Assembly: GCA_934402515.1 (NCBI GenBank)
Contig: CAKRTZ010000011.1
Location: 1 to 51,709 of the forward strand
DNA from: an uncultured Lachnospiraceae bacterium
Lineage (GTDB): Bacteria; Bacillota; Clostridia; Lachnospirales; Lachnospiraceae
DNA length: 51,709 nucleotides
Reading direction: 5' to 3'
In this document: positions 22,783-31,741 of the stretch, in pieces
Position numbering within the stretch: the stretch's first letter is position 1
How the letters are laid out: the number at the start of each line of letters is the position of its first letter
Made by a program: the position numbers and the translations under genes
Notes under the pieces: model-generated
The model's database searches: none
Told to the model about the DNA's origin: nothing
Seen by the model: the letters and a program-made list of their open reading frames with translations, nothing else

Positions 22783-23583
22783 TTACGCAATATGAAAAAT
22801 TTCTGACACCTCATCCCGCTTGGCAACAGCCAGGCGAAAATCCTCTGCATGATAAGGCGTATCCGCTATGTTAATTTCCACCCGTACTGTTTCATAGGCC
22901 AGTTCCGGCAGATTATTTTCCTTACTTAAATGTCCCAGAAAAACTGCCTGCAGCTTATCATGTAAAATTCTCGTCAGCAGCTGCCCGGATGCCTCATTGG
23001 ACAGATGTCCCCTCTCTCCTAAAATGCGTTGTTTCAAATAATAGGGATAAGGTCCCACCTGAAGCATGTTGATATCATGGTTTGCCTCCATAAGAAGGGC
23101 ATCCATTCCCCTTAGGGATTCCACGGTATAATCATCGTATTTCCCTAAATCCGTCACAATGGCAACCTTTTTCCGATCGTGACTGATCCGGTATGCCACC
23201 GGATCCGCCGCATCATGGGAGATATGCATGGGATTGACGGTCATATCTTTCACAATTACCTTCTCATCCGCTTTCACGGAATGGAATAGTGAATCGTCAA
23301 GATTGCCAAGATTTTTCATCTGTTTGATTGCTTCAATTGTCTTAGCGGTAGCATAAACAGGTATTCCATATTTTCGGGAAAGGACTCCCAATCCTGCAAT
23401 ATGATCCGCATGCTCATGGGTAATAAAAATTCCATCCAGATCCCGTGGACTTAAATCCAGTTCCTTCAGTCCGTTTTCCGTCCGTTTGCCGCTGATTCCT
23501 GCATCAAATAAAAGGTGGGTGGTATCCGATCCCACATAGATGCAGTTACCGCTGCTGCCGCTTGCTATGCTGCATAAACGCAT
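22783..23583 (-). CDS. walJ: MBL-fold metallo-hydrolase, WalJ/YycJ type
   Basis: This protein of about 266 residues has the metallo-beta-lactamase motif ITHEHADHIAGL, then MHISHDAADPVAYRI, VTDLGKYDD, LLMEANHDINML and FLGHLSKENNLPELA. It matches YycJ/WalJ, a putative 5' exonuclease tied to DNA repair and cell-wall division control in Firmicutes. The ATG at 23581-23583 overlaps the stop of the FtsA-like gene as TAATG with GGAG 9 bases upstream, so translation is likely coupled. Here it is not beside walRK. Confidence 0.88.
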   Translation of the reverse strand: MRLCSIASGSSGNCIYVGSDTTHLLFDAGISGKRTENGLKELDLSPRDLDGIFITHEHADHIAGLGVLSRKYGIPVYATAKTIEAIKQMKNLGNLDDSLFHSVKADEKVIVKDMTVNPMHISHDAADPVAYRISHDRKKVAIVTDLGKYDDYTVESLRGMDALLMEANHDINMLQVGPYPYYLKQRILGERGHLSNEASGQLLTRILHDKLQAVFLGHLSKENNLPELAYETVRVEINIADTPYHAEDFRLAVAKRDEVSEIFHIA

Positions 23584-25682
23584 TACGCCATTCTCCAATA
23601 TATCTCTATTTTATCTCCCTGGTGCAGTTCTTCCATGTATTGTGCATCCCTGTCATTAAGCTTGGTCACAATACCCGTCCCTTGTGGCTTTGACAGATCA
23701 AAATCGATCACATCAAAGATATCCACAAAGACATAGGATTTTTTACCCGATAACACAGCCGGCACTCCATTTGCAAACACCGTGATTGTCTGTGTCTCCA
23801 TTTCTGACCGGACAGCCATTTCCGGCAGCGGAGCTGCTTCTTCCTTTGCGGAGGCTGGCTCCGTATCAGTTTGTATTTCTTCCTCATTGTCAGCATTGAT
23901 CACTGTTTCCTCCAGGATGCTCTCCTTTTTCCATTCCACAGTGAAGTTTTCATATACCTGAGTCTGTCCATCCGCCAGTCTGTTATTTACATAACACTGC
24001 ATAGATTCTTTCATGTCGAAATCCACAAATGCAGCAATCTGCTCCACTGTATAATAATTGAGAATCTCGATGTCATCTCCATCCTGTATCTTGTAGTAAC
24101 CGGACTGAAGAGATCCATTTACCTGCACAAATCTTGGCAGTTCTACCATGGTATCATTGATCTTCACCCGCAGGGTTGACTGATACTCCGGCAGCTGGTC
24201 AATCTCCAGGCTTGCCGCTTCCCCTGCTGTAGACTCTCTCACCTCAATCACATCATTGGCATGAATGCCGGTGTGAATATCTGCTTCATAGCCGTTCACG
24301 AAAATCATTGCTGCTTCACCCGGCTCTCCCCGCTGGATCCTGGACTGTCCGTTTACGGTAAAATTCAGTTCTTTTCCCCGTTTGGGAAACAGTCCGTCAT
24401 TGGGGAATTCCGCCTGAACGGCAGCATCCACAACTGCCAGATGATTATTATCATAAATTTTAATCCGCTGTTTATTAAAATACACAAAGATAAAGCTATT
24501 GCTCTGCTCATAAAAACTTAAGCAGATGCCGATGGGGGTTACCATCAGAGAATCTTTTCTGGCATCTTCCTTCAGGAACTCAATCTGCTGCATTACTTCC
24601 TGTCCCCGTACTGCCACACGCTCCTTCTGAATGCCCAGCTGTTGTGCAAGACTCTGGGTATATCCCGCAATCACCCCACCGCCACCTACTACAAACACAG
24701 CACTGACGGATTTATCTCCGTTGAGTTCCCGGATTTTGTCTGCTACCTCTCCTGTCATCCGATCCACCACCGGTTTGACCAGTTCTGCCACCTGTTGTCT
24801 GGTAATCACCTGCGGCAGCCCCATAATATCCTGATACTCTACCTGCTCCATTTCCCCGGCCTGACGTTTAATGCGTTCTGCTGTATTAAAATCTACCAGA
24901 CAATTCTGGGCAATAATCTCTGTCAGGGCGTCTCCGGCCACAGGAATCATTCCATAGGCAATGATACTGCCATCCCTCGTGATGGAAATATCAGAGGTAC
25001 CGGCTCCCACATCCACCAGGGCAATATTTAACATCCGGTACATCTCCGGGATTGCCACCTGAATTGCTGCAATAGGCTCCAAGGTCAGATTGGCTACTTC
25101 CAGTCCGGCAAACTCTACCGCCTTGTACAGTCCATCCACCACATCATCCGGTAAAAATGTGGCAATGAGGTCACATCCGATTTCTCTGGCTTTGTGTCCC
25201 TCCAGATTTCCCATGGGATAGCCATTTAAAAAATACCGGATTACCGAATATCCCACACAATAAAATTTAATAGTTCCATCTCCGTTATCCATGGAACTGT
25301 TAAAATCCTTATAGGCGTTCTCCACTCCCAGGGAAGTCAGCGCATAAATATCCTCCTCGCTCACTTCCTTTTCCTTCTCAAAATTCTGTTCTGCATGAAC
25401 CGTCACCGTGCGAAGCACACGTCCTGCAGCTGCAATGCATACATCCTTTAAAGGCCTGCCCAATCGCTCTTCCAGCCCTTCTTTTACGGCAAGAATCGTA
25501 TTGCCCACCTTACGGATATCATGAATCTGTCCATCCAGCATGGCCCTGGTCTCATGCTCCCGTATTTCCTGATCCACCACATGAAATCGTTCACCGGTCA
25601 TGTAACCAACCGTTCCCACGATGCTCCTTGTTCCGATATCCAGTCCAAATACCAGACTTCCCGGGTATTTTTTTGCTTCCAT
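23583..25682 (-). CDS. FtsA-like actin-fold ATPase with long C-terminal extension
   Basis: This 699-residue protein has an N-terminal FtsA/PilM-type ATPase (~10-400): VFGLDIGTRSIVGTVGYM, ALVDVGAGTSDISITRDGSI and FVVGGGGVIAGYTQSLA are the phosphate and adenosine motifs. After this come ~300 residues of beta-rich repeats (FTVNGQSRIQRG, DIHTGIHANDVIEV, TITVFANGVPAVLSGKK), with a charged low-complexity linker near 610-640, ending WRMA. There is no TM segment and no FtsA amphipathic tail. No ftsZ is nearby; the neighbours are coaE (1 bp upstream) and walJ (overlapping). It is probably a clostridial paralogue of FtsA, role unknown. Confidence 0.82.
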   Translation of the reverse strand: MEAKKYPGSLVFGLDIGTRSIVGTVGYMTGERFHVVDQEIREHETRAMLDGQIHDIRKVGNTILAVKEGLEERLGRPLKDVCIAAAGRVLRTVTVHAEQNFEKEKEVSEEDIYALTSLGVENAYKDFNSSMDNGDGTIKFYCVGYSVIRYFLNGYPMGNLEGHKAREIGCDLIATFLPDDVVDGLYKAVEFAGLEVANLTLEPIAAIQVAIPEMYRMLNIALVDVGAGTSDISITRDGSIIAYGMIPVAGDALTEIIAQNCLVDFNTAERIKRQAGEMEQVEYQDIMGLPQVITRQQVAELVKPVVDRMTGEVADKIRELNGDKSVSAVFVVGGGGVIAGYTQSLAQQLGIQKERVAVRGQEVMQQIEFLKEDARKDSLMVTPIGICLSFYEQSNSFIFVYFNKQRIKIYDNNHLAVVDAAVQAEFPNDGLFPKRGKELNFTVNGQSRIQRGEPGEAAMIFVNGYEADIHTGIHANDVIEVRESTAGEAASLEIDQLPEYQSTLRVKINDTMVELPRFVQVNGSLQSGYYKIQDGDDIEILNYYTVEQIAAFVDFDMKESMQCYVNNRLADGQTQVYENFTVEWKKESILEETVINADNEEEIQTDTEPASAKEEAAPLPEMAVRSEMETQTITVFANGVPAVLSGKKSYVFVDIFDVIDFDLSKPQGTGIVTKLNDRDAQYMEELHQGDKIEIYWRMA

Positions 25683-25683
25683 T

Positions 25684-26280
25684 TCACACGTTCCCTTTCA
25701 GTATCTCATCAATCTGACGGTATGCATCCTGCAGCGAACCGCTGTTATCAATCACTACCTGGCAATGCCTGCGAAACTCCTCTTCTGACAACTGGCTGTC
25801 CATAATCTCCTGAATCTTTTCATCGGAGTATCCTCTCGCCGCTTTCAGACGCCGGGCACGTACCTCTCTGTCCGCGTAGATATACCATAGTTCATCCACC
25901 TTATCCTCATAGCCGCATTCGATTAAGAGTGCCGCCTCGATAAAGAAAAAATCCAGTGTTCCACGTACCTGTTCCAGGTGAATCTGTTCCAGAATATAAG
26001 TCTCCACTGCCGGATGGATCATTCCGTTTACCTGTTCCAAGAGTTCCGGATCTGCAAAAATTCTCTCTGCCATGGCTTTCCGGTCAATCTGTCCATCCAG
26101 GGAAAGAATTTCTTTTCCCAGCAAAGCCACCAGTTTTTCATAACAGGGCTGTCCCGGTTCTTTTACCAGATGTCCCACGGTATCTGCCAGAAGGATCCGA
26201 CTGTTATAATTTTTCTCAATGTAGGCGAGAAGCTCCGATTTTCCGGCACCTACTCCCCCCGTAATTCCTATCGTTCTCAT
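25684..26280 (-). CDS. coaE: Dephospho-CoA kinase
   Basis: This 198-residue P-loop kinase phosphorylates dephospho-CoA at the ribose 3'-hydroxyl, the last step of CoA synthesis. The motifs are GITGGVGAGKSELLAYI (Walker A), LLADTVGHLVKEPGQPCYE, IHPAVE, FFIEAALLIECGYEDKVDELW and the lid residues RAARGYSDEKI. The start ATG overlaps the polA stop by 4 bp, a polA-coaE order seen in many Firmicutes. Confidence 0.95.
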   Translation of the reverse strand: MRTIGITGGVGAGKSELLAYIEKNYNSRILLADTVGHLVKEPGQPCYEKLVALLGKEILSLDGQIDRKAMAERIFADPELLEQVNGMIHPAVETYILEQIHLEQVRGTLDFFFIEAALLIECGYEDKVDELWYIYADREVRARRLKAARGYSDEKIQEIMDSQLSEEEFRRHCQVVIDNSGSLQDAYRQIDEILKGNV

Positions 26281-28967
26281 TTTGCGTCGTACCAGTTCTT
26301 TCCCGTGTGTAAATCAATCTCCAGTTTCACTGCCAGATCTGCTGCCGATTCCATAGCCGTCTGCAAAATCTGTCTTGCCTGTTCCACTTCTTCCTCCGGC
26401 ACCTCCAGAAGAAGTTCATCGTGGATCTGCAAAATCAATCTGGTTTTCAGTCCTGCCTCATTCAGACCTTCATAGACCTTGATCATTGCAATCTTAATAA
26501 TATCCGCAGCGGTTCCCTGAATGGGGGCGTTCATTGCCACTCTTTCACCGAAGGATCTGGTCATAAAATTGCTGGATGCCAGTTCCGGAATGGGTCTGCG
26601 ACGCTTGTAAAGGGTTTCGGAAAAACCTTCTTTTTTGGCGAGTTCCACGCAGGCGTCCAAATAAGTTTTTACTCCCGGATAAGTCGCAAAATACTGATCT
26701 ATATACTGTGCCGCTTCCTTTTTACTGATGGAAAGATCCCGGCTTAATCCGAAGGCACTGATTCCGTATACGATTCCGAAGTTTACTGCCTTAGCGTTAC
26801 GTCTTTGTAAAGGAGTTACTTCATTAAAAGGTACACCGAACACCTGGGATGCAGTAATGGCATGGATATCCTCGTGGCTCTCATAGGCTTCAATCAACTT
26901 CTGATCCTTTGACATATGGGCAAGAATCCGAAGTTCAATCTGGGAATAGTCCGCATCCATAAAGACACAGCCATCTTTCGCCACAAAGACCTCACGGATT
27001 TTCCTTCCCAGTTCGGTACGCATGGGAATATTCTGCAGGTTTGGCTCCGTGGAACTGATCCGCCCCGTCGCAGTGATCGTCTGGTTAAAGTTTGTATGGA
27101 TTCGTTTGTCTTCTCCCACAAAGTTCATCAACCCATCCGCATAGGTGCTTTTTAATTTAGTCAGACCGCGATACTCCAGGATGTCCTGCACAATGGGGTA
27201 ATCCTCTGCCAGCTTATCCAGAATATCTGCTGCCGTTGAATAACCACTCTTTGTCTTCTTTGCCCCGGGCAATTTCATCTTTTCAAACAAGATCTCTCCC
27301 AGCTGCTTGGGAGAATGAATATTAAACTCCTCCCCTGCCTGTTTCCAGATGGCCTGCTCCAATTCCTCAATTCTGGATACCAATGCCTGCCCATAGTTTT
27401 GCAACTGTTCCGGGCATACCTCTACACCTTCCCGCTCCATATCAAACAAAACATAGGATAATGGCATCTCCATGGTTTCAAATAGTTCCAGCATGTCCTG
27501 GTTTTGTAATTTTTCCTGCAACAATACCGTACTTTCGTAAAGTGCCGTCACATATCTGCCGTAATACTCCTGAAGATATGCCGCAGACTCTTCTTCCTGC
27601 ATACATTCTGCCAGACTCTTCTTCCCAGAATCCGACAGATCCGGAAGCGTTTTCCCCAGATACTCGGCGGTGATATCTTCCATGGTATAATCATTTTTCA
27701 GGGGATTACACAAATATGCCGCTATCTGCACATCAAAGGCTTTGGCATGCCTGCTGTCTCTATCCCGTAAGAAACGGTAAAGTTTCTTCGCCTCACATAC
27801 GCCTAATCTGCCGGTATGTTCCAGCTGTGACACCTTCTGTGCCAGATATTCCCATGTAAGGAATCCCTGTGCCGGGAGAAAAACGGCCTCTGTTCCTTCT
27901 CCTGCCACTGCTATTCCATAAAAGTTCCAGGTCCGGGAGGCGGCTCCGGAAGCCATCTTTTCTGCCTCCATTATTGGAACAATAGCAGCTGTTATCAATC
28001 CATTTCCCTTACTCTGCTGTAAGGCAGAAAAATAAGCTTCTGCCTCATTCAGATCTTCAATCACACGAAGAGTCCGGTCGGCTTTTTCCTCTTTGACCTG
28101 ACTGTCAAAACGGGTCAGAAAATTTTTAAATCCCAGCTTTTTAAAGATCGGATAGGAATCCTCCTGGAAAAAGGAACCAACCCGGGCATTTTCAAAAGTA
28201 AATTCAAAATCCGCATCCGTCTTAATAGTGGCTAAGGTTTTGCTTAAATCTGCCAGTTCCCGATTTTCCCGCAAAGATTCCCGGATACTTTTTTTACTGA
28301 TTTCTTCCAAATGAGCATAAATGTTTTCTATGGAACCATAGGTCACCATAAGATCCTTTGCCGTTTTTTCTCCTACCTTCGGCACCCCTGGAATATTATC
28401 GGCCGTATCGCCCATCAGGGCTTTCAACTCAATAAACTGCGTAGGATTCACCTGATAAGCAGCTTCTACATCTGCCGCATAATAGTCTTCTATCTGGGTA
28501 CGACCGCCCTTTGTCTTGGGAATCCGGATCTTCACCCGGTTCGTCGCAATCTGTAACAGATCTCTGTCTCCGGAGACCAGCGATACTTCCATACCGTCCT
28601 TCTCTGCCCTGCGGGCAAGTGTACCTAAAATATCATCTGCCTCCAATCCAGGCTGCTCCACAGTCTGAATATGCATGGCCCGGAGCACCTCCTTCATAAG
28701 CGGAACCTGCTCCCGCAGTTCCGGCGGCATCGGTTTTCTGGTTCCCTTATAGGCTGCATACATCTCATGGCGGAAAGTAGGTTGATGCACATCAAAAGCC
28801 ACCGCCAGATAATCCGGTTGTTCCTGATCCAGGATGCTGAACAAAATATTCAGGAATCCATATACAGCCCCTGTATGCATTCCTTCCGCATTGGTCAGAT
28901 CCGGGACACCGTAAAATGCACGATTTAAAATACTATGCCCATCAATTAAAACTATTTTTTCACTCAT
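26277..28967 (-). CDS. polA: DNA polymerase I
   Basis: The 896 residues cover a 5'-3' exonuclease/FEN domain (1-~300; LIDGHSILNRAFYGV, VSGDRDLLQIA, GDTADNIPGVPKVGEKTA). A degenerate 3'-5' exonuclease domain (~310-500) follows, without the D-x-E metal ligands, so proofreading is not expected, as in Bacillus. The polymerase domain (~510-896) has DADYSQIELRILAH, RRNAKAVNFGIVYG and LQIHDELLLEVPE. It functions in repair and Okazaki fragment processing. Its ATG directly follows the stop of the small zinc-finger gene (TAAATG), and it overlaps coaE. Confidence 0.97.
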   Translation of the reverse strand: MSEKIVLIDGHSILNRAFYGVPDLTNAEGMHTGAVYGFLNILFSILDQEQPDYLAVAFDVHQPTFRHEMYAAYKGTRKPMPPELREQVPLMKEVLRAMHIQTVEQPGLEADDILGTLARRAEKDGMEVSLVSGDRDLLQIATNRVKIRIPKTKGGRTQIEDYYAADVEAAYQVNPTQFIELKALMGDTADNIPGVPKVGEKTAKDLMVTYGSIENIYAHLEEISKKSIRESLRENRELADLSKTLATIKTDADFEFTFENARVGSFFQEDSYPIFKKLGFKNFLTRFDSQVKEEKADRTLRVIEDLNEAEAYFSALQQSKGNGLITAAIVPIMEAEKMASGAASRTWNFYGIAVAGEGTEAVFLPAQGFLTWEYLAQKVSQLEHTGRLGVCEAKKLYRFLRDRDSRHAKAFDVQIAAYLCNPLKNDYTMEDITAEYLGKTLPDLSDSGKKSLAECMQEEESAAYLQEYYGRYVTALYESTVLLQEKLQNQDMLELFETMEMPLSYVLFDMEREGVEVCPEQLQNYGQALVSRIEELEQAIWKQAGEEFNIHSPKQLGEILFEKMKLPGAKKTKSGYSTAADILDKLAEDYPIVQDILEYRGLTKLKSTYADGLMNFVGEDKRIHTNFNQTITATGRISSTEPNLQNIPMRTELGRKIREVFVAKDGCVFMDADYSQIELRILAHMSKDQKLIEAYESHEDIHAITASQVFGVPFNEVTPLQRRNAKAVNFGIVYGISAFGLSRDLSISKKEAAQYIDQYFATYPGVKTYLDACVELAKKEGFSETLYKRRRPIPELASSNFMTRSFGERVAMNAPIQGTAADIIKIAMIKVYEGLNEAGLKTRLILQIHDELLLEVPEEEVEQARQILQTAMESAADLAVKLEIDLHTGKNWYDAK

Positions 28968-29288
28968 TTATAATACCAGCCAGATCAGCAGCAGAATAAC
29001 AATGCACAACACAACGAAACCAATGGCAAATGCCAGAAATTCCATATCTTTATGCCATTTAATCTTCCTCTTTGCCCGCTGTACTTTCCTTTCCATTTCC
29101 TGTTTAATATCAAAGTCATCGCCGCTTTCCAGGCGCGTTAATCCCTCAGCTACCAGAATCTGTATCGTCAGTTCCTCCCGGCATTCCGGGCACTGATCAA
29201 TATGCACCAGAAAGGGTTCCAGATCCCGTACTGCCATGTCTTCTTCGATAAACGCAGGAATAAACCTTGTGACCTGTTTGCAATCCAT
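28968..29288 (-). CDS. Small zinc-finger (zf-HC2-like) single-pass membrane protein
   Basis: The ~106 residues begin MDCKQVTRFIPAFIEEDM and have a putative zinc site of Cys3, His29 and HIDQCPEC, typical of anti-sigma-factor zinc-finger domains. Residues ~60-80 are basic and helical, and the C-terminus is one TM segment (FLAFAIGFVVLCIVILLLIW). Anti-sigma factors of this type usually neighbour an ECF sigma gene, but there is none here; it is fused transcriptionally to polA. I prefer the ATG at 29288 with AAAGGA upstream. The target is unknown. Confidence 0.8.
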   Translation of the reverse strand: MDCKQVTRFIPAFIEEDMAVRDLEPFLVHIDQCPECREELTIQILVAEGLTRLESGDDFDIKQEMERKVQRAKRKIKWHKDMEFLAFAIGFVVLCIVILLLIWLVL

Positions 29289-29319
29289 CAAACGCCCATC
29301 CTTTCACCGATTCAGTATA

Positions 29320-30198
29320 TCATATCTGACATTCCTTTTGCAATTCAGCAGGGCGTTCCGGCTCACTGTAAAAAACGGCCCTGTCATTCAGCCGCAGGAT
29401 CGCCAGTCTGGCATACTCTGCTTCCATTCTCAGCTTCCTGTTGGTATCATTCCACAATCCGATACACTTACCACCGCAATCTATGTTGATCATATATTCG
29501 TTGGCAAAAACCACATTGGTTCCCAATGCGGCACGGTAAGCCGCATAGTCCGTCTCCGCGATTTCCGGGCGTTTCCCATGGAGTTTCTCTTTTACCAGCT
29601 GCTCCTCAAAAAAGCCACTGGTCAATGTATGTCCAAAAATGAATTTATCAAAGTGTTCTCCCTTTCTTTCCGGATAAATTTCCAACATTTTTTCAAAGGG
29701 ATTATCATCATACTGCAAGCGTTTCCAAAGAGCCATATGATGAATTAAACGCTGATCCTTCCCGGGATCCGGGAAATACGGATAGGCATGCGCCAGAAGA
29801 TATCGTTTCCCTTCGCATTCTACCTCTGCCCCATAGGATAGATTTTTCAAAAAAGTAAGAACGCGGAGTTTTTCCTGCTCCGACAACATCTGATACTGGG
29901 CAAGGGTATGATCTCCACGATTTCCATTCAACCACACATCAGCAATATCCATCCGGAAATTCACCAGGGTCTGCAACATAAGATCTTCATGATTTCCCAT
30001 CAGGCAATGGATATGGCGTGGATAATTTTTCTGCAGGAACATAACAAACTGGAGGACATCCATACTGTCCGGTCCCCAGTCAATATAATCGCCCAACAGA
30101 TACAATTCATCCTCTCCCGGTCGAAACTGTACCATGGACAAACATTCCTGTAATTGTTTCAGATGTCCGTGAATGTCACTCATGCAATATACAGCCAT
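29320..30198 (-). CDS. Calcineurin-like metallophosphoesterase
   Basis: This protein of about 292 residues has the PPP-family dinuclear metal motifs: YCMSDIHGHLKQLQ, YLLGDYIDWGPDS, LMGNHEDLM, LAHAYPYF and FGHTLTSG. Such enzymes cleave phosphoprotein or nucleotide phosphates; the closest matches are bacterial serine/threonine phosphatase-like proteins. The ATG at 30196-30198 is chosen because GGAGG lies 6 bases upstream. It probably begins the transcript leading to the zinc-finger gene, polA and coaE. The substrate is unknown. Confidence 0.9.
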   Translation of the reverse strand: MAVYCMSDIHGHLKQLQECLSMVQFRPGEDELYLLGDYIDWGPDSMDVLQFVMFLQKNYPRHIHCLMGNHEDLMLQTLVNFRMDIADVWLNGNRGDHTLAQYQMLSEQEKLRVLTFLKNLSYGAEVECEGKRYLLAHAYPYFPDPGKDQRLIHHMALWKRLQYDDNPFEKMLEIYPERKGEHFDKFIFGHTLTSGFFEEQLVKEKLHGKRPEIAETDYAAYRAALGTNVVFANEYMINIDCGGKCIGLWNDTNRKLRMEAEYARLAILRLNDRAVFYSEPERPAELQKECQI

Positions 30199-30375
30199 GG
30201 ATTTCCTCCTTCCCCTGTTATTCCAAACAGAATTTATCATAGCATATTTTTATTCTATTTTCTACATAAGGTTCCCATCTATATGCATCCGGACAGGCAC
30301 GAAAAAACATCACAAATAGTGTTTTTAAATATTATATCTTCATTTAATTTTATTTTTTGACTCTCTTAGTCAATT

Positions 30376-30430
30376 TTATTTTACGCTTGCATCTATCTTG
30401 CATTTTGTTTCTGCAAGCCCTGTAAAATAA
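30376..30430. repeat. Long imperfect palindrome in the trpS-phosphatase gap
   Basis: The 405-bp gap between the phosphatase start and the trpS stop holds no credible gene. TTATTTTAC plus GCTTGCA (30376-30391) can pair with TGCAAGC and GTAAAATAA (30412-30430), 16 bp with a 3-base bulge. The loop contains another CTTGCA. Next to it TTGACT/AGTCAA (30357-30373) forms a second small hairpin. The role is unknown. Confidence 0.4.
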
Positions 30431-30530
30431 TTTTGTTCCCCTCGTTTTTGCAAGTTTTCTTTCAGTTTTCCGTCAATGCTCTTTTTCTCCTTATAAAGCA
30501 AAAAAATTTATGTTTCACTTTTATTCATCA

Positions 30531-30561
30531 GAAAACGGAGGCAAAAAGTGCCTCCGTTTTC
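30531..30561 (-). terminator. Intrinsic terminator after trpS
   Basis: GAAAACGGAGGC (30531-30542) pairs over 12 bp with GCCTCCGTTTTC (30550-30561) around a 7-base loop. On the minus strand the T-rich 3' arm ends TTTTCTG. It is 43 bp past the trpS stop and closes the trpD-feoAB-trpS unit. Confidence 0.7.
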
Positions 30562-30604
30562 TTTCATTGCGCCCGGTGGCGCAGATTTCTCCAGGATTTA
30601 TATT

Positions 30605-31690
30605 TTACTGTCCGTACTTCTCACTTTGAATGCGAATCAGTTCACTATCCTCGAAATAATTGATCTTCATCGCACTCTTCACTTCACTTAAAGTCTGTGC
30701 TGCAACTTCTCTGGCTGCCTCACTTCCTCTTTTCAGGATCTGATAAACCTCAGGAATATCTTTTTCATATTCTTTCCGTCTCTGTCTGATGGGCTCTAAC
30801 TCTTCCTGGACAATGTTATTCAAGAATTTTTTCACTTTCACATCTCCCAGACCGCCTCTCTGGTAATGGTCCTTCAACTCATCCAGATTTGCGTACTCCG
30901 GCAGATATCTTTCAAAATGCTCTGGTCTGCAGAAAGCATCCAGATAAGTAAATACGGTATTTCCTTCCAGATGTCCGGGATCACTGACCTGTAAATGCTC
31001 CGGGTCTGTATACATACTCATAATCTTTTTCTTCACATCATCTGCACTATCTGCAAGATAAATACAGTTTCCAAGAGATTTGCTCATTTTTGCCTTTCCG
31101 TCTGTACCAGGCAATCTCAAGCATGCTTTATTGTCAGGAAGCAACGCATCCGGCTCTACCAGCACTTCCTCGTAGACAGAATTAAATTTCCGCACAATTT
31201 CACGAGTCTGCTCAATCATGGGAAGCTGATCTTCCCCTACCGGTACTGTGGTAGCTTTAAAAGCAGTAATATCCGCTGCCTGGCTGATCGGGTAAGTAAA
31301 GAATCCCACAGGGATACTCGCTTCGAAGTTTCTCAGGATAATCTCATTTTTTACAGTAGGATTACGCTGTAACCGCGCTACCGTTACCAGATCCATATAA
31401 TAAAAAGTCAACTCCGTCAGTTCCGGAATCTGAGACTGGATAAACAATGTAGTTTTGATGGGATCAAGACCTACGGACAGATAGTCCAGGGCTACCTCCA
31501 GAATATTCTGACGCACCTTTTCCGGATTTTCAATATTATCTGTCAGTGCCTGTGCATCTGCAATCATAATAAAAACCTTGTCATATTCACCGGAATTCTG
31601 TAATTCCACACGACGTTTTAAAGATCCTACATAATGTCCTACATGTAATCTTCCTGTGGGACGGTCACCCGTCAAGATAATTTTGCTCAT
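30605..31690 (-). CDS. trpS: Tryptophanyl-tRNA synthetase
   Basis: This 361-residue class I synthetase charges tRNA-Trp. The HIGH-like motif is TGRLHVGHYVGSL and the KMSKS loop is GKAKMSKSLGN, with the Rossmann core FIMIADAQALTDN. The protein starts with ILTGDRPTGRLHVGHY, which is the longer clostridial TrpS type rather than the Bacillus type. It follows feoAB by 51 bp without a terminator, and sits downstream of trpD and the Trp T-box, which is a sensible place for a gene responding to uncharged tRNA-Trp. Confidence 0.95.
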   Translation of the reverse strand: MSKIILTGDRPTGRLHVGHYVGSLKRRVELQNSGEYDKVFIMIADAQALTDNIENPEKVRQNILEVALDYLSVGLDPIKTTLFIQSQIPELTELTFYYMDLVTVARLQRNPTVKNEIILRNFEASIPVGFFTYPISQAADITAFKATTVPVGEDQLPMIEQTREIVRKFNSVYEEVLVEPDALLPDNKACLRLPGTDGKAKMSKSLGNCIYLADSADDVKKKIMSMYTDPEHLQVSDPGHLEGNTVFTYLDAFCRPEHFERYLPEYANLDELKDHYQRGGLGDVKVKKFLNNIVQEELEPIRQRRKEYEKDIPEVYQILKRGSEAAREVAAQTLSEVKSAMKINYFEDSELIRIQSEKYGQ

Positions 31691-31741
31691 TTTAACCCTA
31701 AATCCTTCCTTTTCTTCTATTTTGATTCTAATATGAAATTT

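Noticed and set aside
30357..30382. Plus-strand terminator (TTGACT hairpin then TTTTATTTT)
   Set aside because: The stem is only 6 bp and AT-rich, and no plus-strand transcript upstream would use it.
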